64,000 nt of DNA from Rostratula benghalensis (GCA_013399305.1 VXAI01000028.1:3787575-3851574); one strand, 5' to 3'; shown: positions 35,814 through 48,167, numbered from the stretch's first letter. The notes: generated from the letters alone by a model not told the origin. Translations and numbers: made by a program.

Positions 35814-38800
35814 GAAAACTAATCACACTGTAAAGTTACTTTCTTCTTTATTTGACCATGCTGTACAGGTATACTAATACTATTTAAGTAATGATGAGGA
35901 GGGATGGAAAAAGTAAATATTAAAGGACAAATTCTAAGTACCTTAAATTTACAGAGTGAAGCAGATGCCTAATATAATAAAGGGAACTTGTCAGGGGAAT
36001 GGTGCATTATCCAATCTTCGTCTTGATTGACAGCTTGACAAGTCTTTCACCCATTAAAAAAAAGACTTTAAAAAGCATTAGTTGGCAACTATCAACAATT
36101 TTCTCATTAACTCCATGAAAAGAAGCTGCAGTTTGATTTCTAGCTAAATCAGGACAGTTGACTATTTTTCTTTCTTACACAGAATTGGAAATTGAAGAGA
36201 AATAGCAAGATGCTGTTACATCAGTAAGAGATATCAAAAAGCAAAGTAAGCAGGAAGAGAGATGTGTGTTAGAATTAAAATGCCAGAAGTAATGGAACAA
36301 AAACACCCAGAAACCCTTTACCCCTCAGTTAAACATTTCTCACAAGTAGCAGCATCAGGTTGTTGCACAAAAAAATGCAACAACAAAATACAGTGGACCA
36401 AGTCCTACCATATGCTGAGGAAAACGCTTCTTCAAGCAGAAGTTTACAATATATGTGAACCATAGGGGTCCTGGGGGTCTGTTGTACTGGTGATATTCCA
36501 AATTCAGACTGGATTGCCCACAAAGGAAGAAGCCCTGGCTTTAACTTATGTTCATTATAGCAAACCTTTCTCTTGGAAGGGAGCAGCCCGGCTGATTGGT
36601 AGCACTATCCATGCTTCTCTCCTCAAAAAGAGGAAAAATATCCACATTTTAAGGCACTTTTCAGCTGGCAATGCTCTGCATCAGTGCTTAAATTATTTAC
36701 CTCATGCCTTGTACTTCCTAAGTACTTGAAAAAGCCCTACTTACTCTCCCTGTGAATCCTGGCATTGCTAACAGCTGATCCTTCAGGAGACTGAGCAGGG
36801 AAAGCACAGATGTGGGATGGATGTAGCACTTTTGGAAACTTCACTATTGTATCTTTAATATAATGAAAAACAAGGGACATGCTTGTGTCCCCAATAAAAG
36901 CCTTGCCTCAGTAAAGCATTTCTCTTGCTTCCCAGAACCAGGACTTGACTCTCACCTCAATCCAAGTGAAGGTTTCTTCTATCTCATCCTTAGATATAAA
37001 TCCTCTGTGGCATAAAAGACACGTGGTTTTGCACATTTCCCCAGAGCCGTCTTTAGGGTATGCATTACACCATCTGCTTTAAGCTGAGCCCTATCATCAA
37101 TACTCAGTTTTGGCAAGAGGGCTATTGGCAATAAGTACTTTTATTCATTGCCAAACTCTCCCTGACTTGCAGTAGGATGGGGCTCTTTCCATCAAGCCAC
37201 TGGAACACAATTACAGACATCCACACACAGAATTTTTCTAATTTATTTCCTTTCCTACTTCTCATCCTTCATCTACTATCCTAAAAACGTCAGAAGAGAG
37301 AGCAAGAACTTAAAAGGCAATCACCACCTGCAACCATCATAGCAACACTAAACTATTTTGGCAGGCAGGCCTCTCTCAACACATGCTTACGGGGCCTCTG
37401 TCCATCATGCTGGGAAAATGTAATATATATTCCCTGGCTTTAGGCTGTATCATTTCAAACTCCTGCATAAAACATGGGAGTACCCAGAGATTTTCTAGAG
37501 CAGCCAATGGCTTAGATTGCAGCCGTTGCCTTGGCACTGTACCACTTTCCAGGAGCACACTAAACTTCGTGTTTCCAACATAAAAGCCCCAGTAATGTTG
37601 CTTCCTCAAGCCCTGCTAGCACATCCCGTCTCAACCAACCACCCCACTAACAGCTCAAACTGTAACTTTTCACTAACACTTTGCTCTCAGCTGCAGTTCA
37701 GCCATGGGCTTCTGCCCTTGGATTCTTTTTTCCGTGTGACATAAAGCACAAATAAGGAAGAAGTTTTGCTATTTGGAAAAAGAGGAGTTTGGCATGTGCA
37801 ACAAAGAGATGCGTTAATCTACTCTTATTCTTTCCTGCGTTCTTCAAAATCTGGCATAGCAACACAGCTCAGAATGCATTTACATTGTGCTCACCTTGCT
37901 CTCTTGAAAACCTTCCTACTTCTTCAGCCTAGAAAACCAGTCTTTTCTATAAACTATGAACTCTAATACCCTCCAAAGCCTGAGAAATGCAGCAAGTCTG
38001 TTGCCTTTGGGGTCTTTAACTCAAGGTAGAGACAAGTTTAACAGATCTAAACTGGGGTTTCTGTGGAAAAGGCAGAATTTGGTTGAAGAAATGAATAATT
38101 TAAGCATTCTGACATTTTACTTTCACAAAGAGTTCAATAACTACTCTTTTGAGCCGTATCTCATTACTATGTCCTTCAGTTGTATCCAAGAACCCTTGTG
38201 TGAGTAGTGCATACAAGATCCATGAAAAATATTCTAAATGTACTTATTTATGTGGTGTAAACAGCCCAGTGAGGCATTAAGCATTATTTTCATAATTCTA
38301 CAAATTATTAAAAAACTCCTGGGATGGACTGAGCCTCTTCAGCTAAGAATTGGATAATTCTGTACCTTCAATAAAAAACCCAAACCTAAATACCTGAAAG
38401 TGCTTTTCAGAAGCAATTTTCATAATCCCTTCTGTTACCTAAAGGGAAGCAGTGGCACACAGAGGTTAAAAAACTTCTCAAAGGTGGCTCAGGGAGCAGC
38501 ACAGCCCAGATTAGAGCCACAGTGCCTCCTAACTCCCTGCTCAGTCCAGAGCCTTAAATAGCTGCAGTGCAAGTAATTAGCTTTGTCCTCTGTGCATGCA
38601 TCTAACTCGGGAACAGGAAAGCTGGAGTTTAACTTTACCAATACAAAAATTTCTATGGAGAATCCCAGGAGAGAAAGCTTATGTTTTAGCACCTATCACC
38701 TAAACAACCTGTATGAAGGTGAAGGGAAGAACCACTGATCAGATTTTACTGCCATCAGCTTGGGAAGAGCAAATCATTCACAGGCAGCAGAGCATGTCAC

Positions 38801-39558
38801 AATAAGAGGTTTATAGCCGGCTATCACCAGGATCATTCTTGTGGCATTTGTTCATTCTAGTTTTTGTTTGCAGGCCTTCTTTTGTCCTGTCCATTGTCAC
38901 CAGGGTTCTCCCCATCCTTCACTTCCTAAGGTATCTGAACTGCTAGGAAAACAAGACCTTTGCTAAGGAAGGTTTAGTGACATTACATATTTTTGTTTAC
39001 ATTGTTATTTTGCACTATTGTGCCGTTCTACAGTGATACCCAATGTGTGGTTTTTCTCCATCAGAGGGACTGTGTACATCTACTTCCACTATCCCCTCGC
39101 ATGTGGCTCCACTATCTCTTTTACTTTTTCAGCTGCCTCCAGCAGGGAGCAATAAATCTAAAACACAGTCAGAAAAAGGAAAATCTCTGTTGCTATTTTT
39201 GGCATCCAACTTCTTTGGCTTAACCTATTTTTGGAAAAGCATCTTTGTTCAGCAAAATCAAAGCTCCCACCACTATGACACCAGCGCAGCACGTCCTGCT
39301 GCAGGCAGAGCCCTTGGCTACTGGCAAACTCCAATGGCAGAGCCAGCACACAGAGCAAAGACAGGATAGCCCAGAATGAAAATGATGGGAGCCAGATTTT
39401 CACTTTTGCTCTCCATAACTGCATGACTCTAAGCAAGTCATGCCACTCCTTTCCTGCAGGCTTTGGCTGCCTGCACCCCAGCACACGGCTTATGCAGAAA
39501 GAGTATGGGTACACCTTCTGCTGTAAGCTCCCTGGGGTGAAAATACATCTTACTACTA
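35814..39558. other. Unique non-coding stretch
   Basis: No gene, RNA or named repeat is seen. A 12-bp palindrome (ATAGCCGGCTAT) at 38813-38824 is within chance expectation. Confidence 0.5.
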
Positions 39559-39957
39559 GAGCACCTCTCATATGAGGACAGGCTGAGAGAGCAGGGATTG
39601 TTCAGCCTGGAGAAGAGGAAGCTCTGGGAGACCTTATAGCAGCCTTCCAGTACTTAAGTGGGCAGGACTCTTTATTGGGAAGTGCAGCAATAGGACAAAG
39701 GGCAACGGTTTTGAACCGAAAGAGGGAAGATTCAGGTTAGACATTAGGAAGAAGTTTGCTACTGTGAGGGTGATGAGACACTAGAACAGGTTGCCCAGAG
39801 AAGCTGTGGATGCCCCAGCCCTGGAGGTGTTCAAGGCCAGGCTGGATGGGGCTTTGAGCAACCTGGTTTAGGGGGAGGTGTCCTGGCCCATGGCAGAGGC
39901 TGGAACTCAGTGAACTTTAAGGGCCCTTCCCACACAGACCATTCTATGATTCTATCT
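39559..39957 (+). mobile_element. CR1 LINE 3' region
   Basis: Sense copy of about 400 bases: GAGCACCTCTCATATGAGGA, TTCAGCCTGGAGAAGAGGAA, ATAGGACAAAGGGCAACGGT, AGACATTAGGAAGAAGTTTG, AACAGGTTGCCCAGAGAAGC, AGGCTGGATGGGGCTTTGAG, then the tail ATTCTATGATTCTAT. The usual segment between the TACTTAAGTGGG and GGACTCTTTA words is shortened by about 20 bases. It is the same subgroup as the antisense copies at 33003 and 35346. Confidence 0.97.
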
Positions 39958-42330
39958 ATGTCTTTACAGCCTCCAGCCCTACTAGGACCCCAATTTTGGT
40001 AGTTCACAAGAAAAGTATTAACTGGTATACACAGCTCATGTTTTAATAAAAGCTTTGACAGGGGATAAGAAAGGTCACAAATGGGAAATGGCAGCCCAGC
40101 CTGTAAAGGGAGAAGAGCCAAACTTGATTCACTCTTTTTTGTTTTCTTGGTTTAAGATATTCAAGCTCTCTGCTCTGAGACACGGTTACCTTTCTACTAC
40201 CACCTCATGCACCTTCCAAAACCGGTCTCACTCTTACCCAGCCCACAAACAGAAACAGTGGGAAAAGACGCAAAATAAGCTGAGTTCCTGTGTCATGGCT
40301 GACTTTGCCTAAAGTGACAGGAGCACGCGCTTCTCACGTCACTGCGCTCACAAGCACTGCTTGGAAAGGGACAATCCTCCAACCTTTAAGGCCCAAGACT
40401 TGGCTCGAAGCTGACACTGTGTGCCAGGGCTGCAAGATGGCTGCTTTCAACCACATGAGAACCAAATGCCTCTGCAGGGCTCAGCCCCAAAGCCCCAGTC
40501 ACACTCTTGCCCTCCGGACTGTTCCTTCCCAGGGGAGCAGGGGGGGAAAGGCTAAACATCCATTTTCATAAATATTTTGTTTTGTTGGTTGTGGGGACAG
40601 CCCTCCAGCTCTGCTGGGCTTGGTGTCAGGCAGGCTGAATCACCAGCACTAACAGGAATTCCCCAGTGAATCTGCTTGGCCTAATGGATTAAAAGTTTAA
40701 TTATAGTTACCTGAACATTAAATATCATTAGAGTACACTCAAATTTGCTCTATTTTTTTTTTCCCTTTTAAATGGCCTCTTAACTAACTGGTCTTTGGTG
40801 CACAGTTGTTAAAGTTCTTGAAACTTTGCTGTTTTCAGCTCTTTTCTCTTGAGAATGAAGCTGATGCAGTTGTGCTGTGTATCAGGCAACGCTCCAACAC
40901 ACCTCATCTCCAGCCAAAACAGAATTTAATAGGGAGGAAGCGGTCTCAAAATTATCCTGCTTTATTTCTGGAGACAAGAGACATGCTCAGTACGAGCTTC
41001 ACTGTGTAAGAGAAAAACCCACATCTGACACTTAAGAAGCTACAAGGCAGGAAGCCATAGGAATCGAAGTCATGCCATCCGTTTTTTAAGCAAATAGTTG
41101 TACCTAACACCTTTCATGCTTCAAATTGCTATTGAGAGTAGTAAGTTTTTATGGAATGTGTAATAGAGTAGAATTAATGGGAAAAAACACCCAACCAACC
41201 AACAGTGTAATTGGAAGATGATAAAAAGCTCATGCCTTCCAGGAGTGAGTGACATCAACCACATGAAGCTTCCATCATAGTTTTTCTGCTTTTGCTGGCT
41301 GCAGTCACCAACCATCCCACCCTGATGGCACAGGGTTCAACTGCCTTTCACCAAAACCTGGGGAAACCTGGTCAAACCCTGCAGGAGACCCAACAAACCA
41401 AAGACACTGACTTCAGCAAGAGGCACAGTCCAGATGGCCCCAGAAACCACCCCCCAAGATGGCCAGGCAGCACCACGAGTCAGGGAGATTATCGCCAGGA
41501 GCAGATCTCCAGGAGGTAACTTAGCAAGAAGTTTTTTGTCTGAGGTTTATGCCTATGTCAGAAAGTCTGCTGCTGCTGGTACCCACAAACACCTGTTAGC
41601 AGTTTCAATGCATGCCACGTGTCAGACTTCTGTTTGTAGCTTTTGTGAAGTAAACCGGTAAAACTGGCATGAAGGTATGTATTTGAATAAGCAGACGCCA
41701 AACACTTCAGATTCTTAATTAGAACAGCTTCAAAGCAGCAACGGGATTTAAGTGTCAAAAGTGAGGGTGATCAGAGAGGAGGAGCAGAGACGCAGGTGCT
41801 CTTCTGCTGTTTTCCCTCTTCTTTTTTCCCCATACTTCCCTAAAAGAGCACAGTACCCCTGACAGATCTGTGCCAGCATTACCTCTTAGGCTTCACCCAC
41901 TGTGAGCTGAAGTCCTCCTTGAACTCAGGTTTACATCAAATTTATGTGCCCCAAGTGATGTGGAAAAGAGCAGATTGCCTCCCCTGTTTGAGTATCAAGT
42001 CTGTGGTCAGAGGTGATGCCGAGAAGGTAAAAGAACGCTCATTTAACTGTCATTAACTAGCACCACGAGAAGTTTGTTATCAACCAACTGATAGCAGGAC
42101 CTGACACCAGTGAGGAAGTTCCTTGCAAAGCATCCTATTTCCCATATACTTGCCTTCAAAGTAATAGTTGCTAAAACAACCCTTACTCTGGAAAATAATA
42201 GTTCGGAAATAAAATGCTTCAAAAGAATCTTGCTTGTTACACATTTGCATTTTACAATTGGCCATTGGAATGCTGAGATTTCACTGAAAGCCAAATATTC
42301 ATCTGCTATGAGTATTTGTGATTAAGTGCA

Positions 42331-42366
42331 GAAACAAACAAACAAACAAAAAAACAACAAAAAAGC
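42331..42366. repeat. (AAAC)n microsatellite
   Basis: GAAACAAACAAACAAACAAA followed by A-rich imperfect units. Confidence 0.9.
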
Positions 42367-44021
42367 CCACACCCCAAACTGCTGAGAAGCAATTAGGGGT
42401 GCCAAAGTAACAAGAGAACCGAACAAGCAATGGAATTTACTAGGCTTGGCTCTGCAGGGGGTAACCAAAGGGTTTTGCTGATGACTTTATTTGGGCTCTC
42501 CACAACAGGACTGCCTCAGTCTCCTCCCTATGCCAACAGTTCTCTACACAGAAATGGCTACTCCGAGCCCCTCTATTAAGTATGGGTCAACAGTCGCTAT
42601 GGCTGAATGACACGTGCACACACAGTGACTGGTTAACCCTCATTTCTTTAGGATAAGGTTAAAAAACCTGCAAAAGCCAGTAATGGCACTCTGAGCTTCT
42701 GCACAAAGGGAAGGCAGGACTACAGCAACCTGGTCTATATTTTTCTGATGAACATTAATCTCTTCTAGAAAGCACAGTTTCACCTGGATCGAAACCATTT
42801 GTAAAAATGTTTGAAGCAGGAGAAGGAAGAAAGTTTAGCTTCAGCATGCTCCAAATTAGTCTCTCAATTAAAATTCTGTTTTTACTCAGATTATCCCAAA
42901 TGTTTGATGCGCACAGAACCATAATCCGACACTGAACAAAGACCTTCCACCAACCTAAAACAAGCTACAACAAAAAATGTGTAACTGAATCACAGAAACA
43001 GCCAGTAAGGCCAACCGCATGGAGTAACTCCCAAGGCTTTATCCGGCAGAGCAGCAGCAGCTCCCGGGTCCCTCCATCCCCACCTGCACACTGGGGGGGG
43101 GGAAATCAGTGTGTCAGGAATCATCCTGCAGCACAAACAGCAACACTTCAGCAGGAAGAAACAAGGACCAGAATGGCCATTCTACAAACCTCAGAGTAAA
43201 ATAGCACAGCAATTTAAGCAGTTTCTGCTCAACATCTCTCCCAGGGACGCAGATGGTTAGGGAACCCTGCAAGTGATACAGAACCTGCTCTCCCCATTGG
43301 AAACCTCAGCTTCAAGCAGATAGCCAGAGGGACTGCCCCACACCTCCAGACACATCTTCCACGCAACAAGAGGTCTGTCCCCAACACAGTAACAATGCTC
43401 ACACCCATTGGCACCAGCTGTGGCTCAGTGCAGGGGAGCACAGCTCCCTACTTCGTCTTAAGCAGCATTATTTGAAGTTTCATGGTAGAGTAAAGGCAAT
43501 AATTAGGAGTGATGATTCCCTAACTGCTGTATGAGCAGCAGAGACCACATAGATCCATCACAACACAGGTACCAACTCTCTTCTTTCATCTTGCAAATTC
43601 TGAAGCATGAGAAAAAAATAATTCTAAAATTAAAGGAAAGACTACCAGCAGCATGGTCTCACTGCTGGCCCCTCTCAGGTCAGTAGGAATTTTATGCTCA
43701 ATGGCAATGACAGCTCACTTGGTCTAACACTGCCTATCTGGGAAGAAAAAAAAAATCCCATTGTTTCTTTATGTTAACAGAGAGCTGGTGTGTAACAAAG
43801 AGAAGACAGGCAGCCTGTGTGCTGCTGGTGGGTTGGTAAGAAATTCTCAAGGTCTGATCGATACCAAGAAAAAGAAGCATCTCTACTCTTGCCTGAGCCT
43901 GGAGCATTATTCAAGCACAGCGGTCACCATGCAGCTTGTTTTCTTTAGCTATGAAGATCTGAGGCTAATGGACACAGAATGAAGGAGTCGATCGCAGGCA
44001 TTTCTAACCCTTTATATGCAC

Positions 44022-44044
44022 AAAAAAAAAAAAAAAAAAAAAAA
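44022..44044. repeat. Poly(A) run, 23 bases
   Basis: An uninterrupted A run about 240 bases left of the CpG-rich block. Confidence 0.9.
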
Positions 44045-44264
44045 GAATAAGCAGAGGTATCTAGGCATGTACGTGAGCATTTCCAGGAACGGCTGTGCAT
44101 CTCTCGAGGTACCTGCCTTCTGGGGGAAACCTAAAACCACATGATATTCACAGAAAGTTGGGAGCAACTTCTTCTGGGGAAAAAACCCTGACAAAATGAA
44201 AATGCCTTTTAAAAAATGAAAAATAATAATAAAAAAGCAAGTGCTGTGGGAAGTCGCGGCAAAG

Positions 44265-44272
44265 TATTTAAA
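44265..44272 (+). promoter_or_regulatory. TATA-like motif at the island edge
   Basis: TATTTAAA lies exactly where A/T-rich DNA gives way to CpG-rich DNA. If used on the plus strand, it would place a start near 44295 inside the island. The motif is short and common in A/T-rich DNA, so this is only a suggestion. Confidence 0.2.
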
Positions 44273-44463
44273 CCAAAATCCCCCACGCCGACGCTGAGGA
44301 GGAGCTCCGGGAGAAGAGTCCGGGAGCCGACGAGTCTCCTTCGCTCGCCTCTCCGGGCGGCCCCACGGCTCTGCCCGCTCCCGCACCGCCGGGAAAGGGG
44401 ATGCCCGGGCCCTGCCTTTGTCTCCCGGCCGCCTCCGAGACGGGCACCGGCTGCCGGGATGGA

Positions 44464-44868
44464 NNNNNNNNNNNNNNNNNNNNNNNNNNNNNNNNNNNNN
44501 NNNNNNNNNNNNNNNNNNNNNNNNNNNNNNNNNNNNNNNNNNNNNNNNNNNNNNNNNNNNNNNNNNNNNNNNNNNNNNNNNNNNNNNNNNNNNNNNNNNN
44601 NNNNNNNNNNNNNNNNNNNNNNNNNNNNNNNNNNNNNNNNNNNNNNNNNNNNNNNNNNNNNNNNNNNNNNNNNNNNNNNNNNNNNNNNNNNNNNNNNNNN
44701 NNNNNNNNNNNNNNNNNNNNNNNNNNNNNNNNNNNNNNNNNNNNNNNNNNNNNNNNNNNNNNNNNNNNNNNNNNNNNNNNNNNNNNNNNNNNNNNNNNNN
44801 NNNNNNNNNNNNNNNNNNNNNNNNNNNNNNNNNNNNNNNNNNNNNNNNNNNNNNNNNNNNNNNNNNNN
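44464..44868. other. Assembly gap (405 N) inside the CpG island
   Basis: Four hundred and five N bases with GC-rich sequence on both sides. This is typical of short-read dropout over a GC-rich promoter. The core of the island, and possibly a first coding exon, is missing. Confidence 0.99.
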
Positions 44869-44946
44869 GCCCCGGGAAGAGTCTGCCCGCCCGGCCACGC
44901 AGCCACCGACCGGGGCACCCCGCCGGGCCCGCGCCCACCCACCCGT

Positions 44947-44996
44947 GCGTGCAGCAGCCAGTGCTCACACCCACCCACGCGTGCAGCAGCCAGTGC
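44947..44996. repeat. GC-rich minisatellite-like tandem repeat, 32-bp period
   Basis: GCGTGCAGCAGCCAGTGC occurs exactly at 44947-44964 and 44979-44996, with CACACCCACCCAC between. A partial third unit (CCGTGCAGGCACCCACC) follows near 45008. More units could lie in the adjacent gap. Confidence 0.8.
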
Positions 44997-45086
44997 ACCC
45001 AGCCGGCCGTGCAGGCACCCACCAAGGCACTCCACACACAAGGCTATCCACCCACCCCCTTCCTTCTGCACCTGGACCTCAGCCAT

Positions 45087-45123
<37 letters not shown>

Positions 45124-45138
45124 ATACATATATGTATT
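45087..45138. repeat. (TA)n microsatellite
   Basis: About twelve TA units followed by TGTATATATG and CATATATG interruptions, directly after the GC-rich block. Confidence 0.95.
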
Positions 45139-45665
45139 TAATACAAACAGCTGCACCGACATGGTTTGTCACCAGTATGCTCTTCCCAAAGCAACGGCCG
45201 GGCACTGGGAACAACTGGTCAGGGCAAGCAATGGAAGGAAGCAACTGGAGAAGTACAACAGCCAAACTCCCTGCATCCTGAGTAATTTTGGTGCATTACC
45301 ACTAGCGATTTGTGCCTGCCTCTGAAAGCTGCCCTAAGCCTACGTTTTTATATAGTGCTCAAGAAGAAAGATTAATATTGCCTTTAATAAAGGTACCTAT
45401 TGGTCCTTCCACATGCTAAATCAGGGGAGAGATGATGGTGTGTGCTCATGCACGATCATAAACCACCCCTGCCAGGCAACAGCAAGCACCAACGGGAGGT
45501 TGGAGGCATCTGCAGCAGATCTCTGTGAAAAAAAGACCTGAAGCCAGCTTGATTGATACAGCCCTGCATGGGAGAGGGATGATCTCATACTTAATGATGT
45601 TGAATTAAATATAATTTCTATTTTCTTTCATGCAGGTTTGCATTAAGACCCACTCCATATTGGTG
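45139..45665. other. Unique spacer
   Basis: About 530 bases between the TA repeat and a CR1 fragment. Nothing is recognised. Confidence 0.5.
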
Positions 45666-45872
45666 GTGTTCAGTCTGGAGAAGAGAAGGTTCTGGGGAGA
45701 CCTAATAACCCCCTTCCAGTACCTCACAGGCCTACAGGAAAGCTGGGGAGGGACCCTGTCAGGGAGTGCAGTGACAGGATGAGGGGTAATGGTTTTAAGA
45801 TGAAAGAGAAGAGATTCAGATTAGACATTAGGAAGAAATTGTTTACTTGACTCTGACCATTCCATGATGCCA
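45666..45872 (+). mobile_element. CR1 fragment with internal 3' deletion
   Basis: Landmarks: GTTCAGTCTGGAGAAGAGAA, CCTTCCAGTACCTCACAGGC, CTACAGGAAAGCTGGGGAGG, GTGACAGGATGAGGGGTAAT and TTAGACATTAGGAAGAAATT. After about 45842 the usual ~150-base segment is missing and the sequence resumes at CTCTGACCATTCCATGATGC, a decayed tail. It is therefore truncated at 5' and deleted internally. Confidence 0.92.
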
Positions 45873-47522
45873 TGGCAGGAGCAGAGAAAATGGCCTGAAG
45901 ATGAGATTCTGCATCAGTGCTGCATGGGTAAGCCATGCTGGGATGGGCAAAGTGTGGCTCAGCTGCTCGTGTGAGGTCTAAACAGGTTTCTGCATGGATG
46001 AAAAACACCTACATTAACAACAAAACATCAGAAATGTGCCATTACCCATAATATTTGCTCCTACCTTACTTTCTTTCCCCTCATCACTGCTCTACCTAAT
46101 GCTGCGAGATGAAATGAGCTCCCTTTGGTCTTGACAGCTCATGGTGTTCAGTGTTTGCTGGGATGGCAAAGTGCCTGCTCTGGCCTCGATACCTGGACAT
46201 GGCAACTGTGAGCAACACCAGCACAAGAAGGGACGCTGCCCTTGCTGGGAAGGTGACGAGGGCACAGATCAATACAGTCAAAATAGGACATAAGTCTATT
46301 CAGAAATGATAGATCAAACCCATAAATGGGAAATTCAGACCCTGGCTGGTCAGGGCCACCCTGAGTGGGGGCCTGTGCTAAATTTGCTCCCAGCTTCCAT
46401 TCATTTGCAGTGGGTTTTGCAGCCAGAAGCATCAGTTGAAATCAGTAGCCAGTGAAGGATGTTCAGGCTTCTGGAAAAAAACCAAACCAACAAACAAGTC
46501 CCCCCAAAAACCCCCAAGCCAGGCTAAACTTTAACTCAAAGATAAATACAACAACTGAGGTTTAGACCTCACTGCAAAGCTGAAGCTTTTTGCTGGTGCA
46601 TTAGAGTAGAAATAACGTGGGATGAGGCAGTGAAGGTTTCCCTGCTGTAAGTCAGCATGAATGATGGGTGTCTATAAGGCAAGGTGTTTCATGTCACATC
46701 TTGGCACAGTACATATGGCTTCTGGCAGGGAACAAAAAAAAGAAATCAAGCCTTTGCTGTTTTGTCTTCAGTCTCAAGTGTGATTTGGAGGAAATTGTCT
46801 CAATGAATTGTCAAAATGGACTGATGGCTGCCAAACTGGAGCACTGGGAGAGCCACTGCACCATTCCAAGAGTGTCAAGGGAGGGAGGCAGCCACAATCC
46901 TCCTGCATCCCACGTGGTGCCAAGAAAAGGGGTAGCAGAGAGGTTCAGTATTGTGAAGCTGCTGATACTGACACTGAAGGGAGGGGGATGCATCCATTGG
47001 CATTGGAAAACCCCATCCTGCATTTACCCACAGAGCTCTGGACTCCGTGTCATGATGGTTGAAGCCAAGAGGAAACCAGATATCTAACTTGGACATTAGT
47101 TTCTCCAATAAAGTCAACCAAACTACCTGAAGAATGAACTTGACTATTTAATCCCTTCCATCTGAGCAATAGATGTGTATATGCATACACACACCCCAAA
47201 GCCCAAAGCTTGTCAAAAAAAGTTTACTTTGCTTTTGGCCGATTCTGACACGTGATGGTATGAATCAGAAATACAGACCCTCAGCTCATTGCAGCTGTGC
47301 TGAGCTAGAGTTGATGCAAATGAGGATGAAAAATGCAAAACATTTTTTCCCCAAAAAAAATGAACGCCTAGGATTATTATTATTTTAAACTTTTCTACAT
47401 TATTTGTTTAAAAGTCAATAGTTTTAAATTCAAAGTGAATCAATGGCACCAAACATTATGGCCTGAGTTTCACTCTAATATTGTAATAAATAGAAGTAAG
47501 CCCCTACAAATTTTAGATGAGG

Positions 47523-47652
47523 TCAGGCAGCTGCAGTGACTGAGGTATTTGCTGAACCATCTGGATCAGGAGGTTCTTGAGACTCTAAGTCCATTACATA
47601 CAGACCTGTTTCTCCTGGGGATGCACTGAAAGAAGTTCTTTCCTTCACTTTG
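47523..47652 (-). CDS. Candidate 3' coding exon, unidentified (weak)
   Basis: On the minus strand a frame ends in TGA at 47523-47525. Its C-terminal part reads SPGETGLYVMDLESQEPPD, then PDGSANTSVTAAA. The composition is unlike the Cys/Ser/Leu-rich chance frames elsewhere and resembles a soluble or cytoplasmic tail. A pyrimidine-rich stretch precedes an AG at 47653-47654, and a second possible acceptor (CTTCTTTCAG) would start the exon at 47625. No family is recognised and no upstream exon was found. It could be a chance frame. Confidence 0.15.
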
Positions 47653-48167
47653 CTCAAATTTGAGAAAAGCCATCGGGGATTGAAATGAAAGAGAGAACAG
47701 GTGGTTGCACTTTGCCCTGTGTGTGTCTTATACAAGGAATTGGTGATTAGAAATAATCCAGCCTGCTGTCAAGAGGTAATATTTCCCATGTTCAAAATGT
47801 CCACTGCAAATTCAGAATAAGTTTTGGTAACGGTACTCTTCCCTTCACCCCATCTGTCCATCATGTTTAAGATTATAACGTGACTTTAATTAAAGCACAG
47901 TAACTAATGTATGTTTCACACTCTACTCTGCAGTGCACCTTGACACAAATTAACATTAAAATTAGTCATGTAGTAGAGGTGTCAGTCATCAGTTTGGCAC
48001 ATAAAATGAAATATGTTAAGTAACCTCAGACTTAACAGGAAGATTCTTAAATAAATATAGTATTAGCATACTCTGATCATAAGTGAAAAAGAGCATTAGG
48101 CTCCAGTGACAAAGTATCAGTTGTTCCTTTGAAAATAATTAAAAAGCACAAATGAAGAACAAGATTA

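Larger units (their letters stand above)
39958..44264. other. Unique non-coding stretch upstream of the CpG island
   Basis: No gene is recognised. The block 40660-40760 is A/T-rich with clustered homeodomain-type TAAT/ATTA cores. (AAAC)n lies at 42331, a G10 run at about 43089 and an A23 run at 44022. Confidence 0.5.
44281..45050. promoter_or_regulatory. CpG-island-like block, candidate promoter/first exon
   Basis: Base composition changes sharply at about 44280. From 44281 to 44463 I count roughly two dozen CpGs in about 180 bases, while the rest of the window has very few. A GGGCGG box is at 44355-44360 and its complement CCGCCC at 44887-44892. CpG richness resumes after the gap until about 45030. 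Unmethylated islands of this kind usually mark vertebrate promoters and first exons. The transcription direction is not fixed by sequence: a TATA-like motif suggests rightward, while the coding candidates at 30-31 kb would need leftward. The six frames that stay open here do so because of N bases and GC bias, not coding. Confidence 0.65.

Noticed and set aside
38813..38824. 12-bp palindrome ATAGCCGGCTAT
   Set aside because: About sixteen palindromes of this size are expected by chance in 64 kb.
44012..45325. Frames of 229-369 codons on both strands around 44-45 kb
   Set aside because: Most of their length is N bases read as open; the flanks are GC-rich, where stops are rare. All six frames are open at once, which is not coding behaviour.
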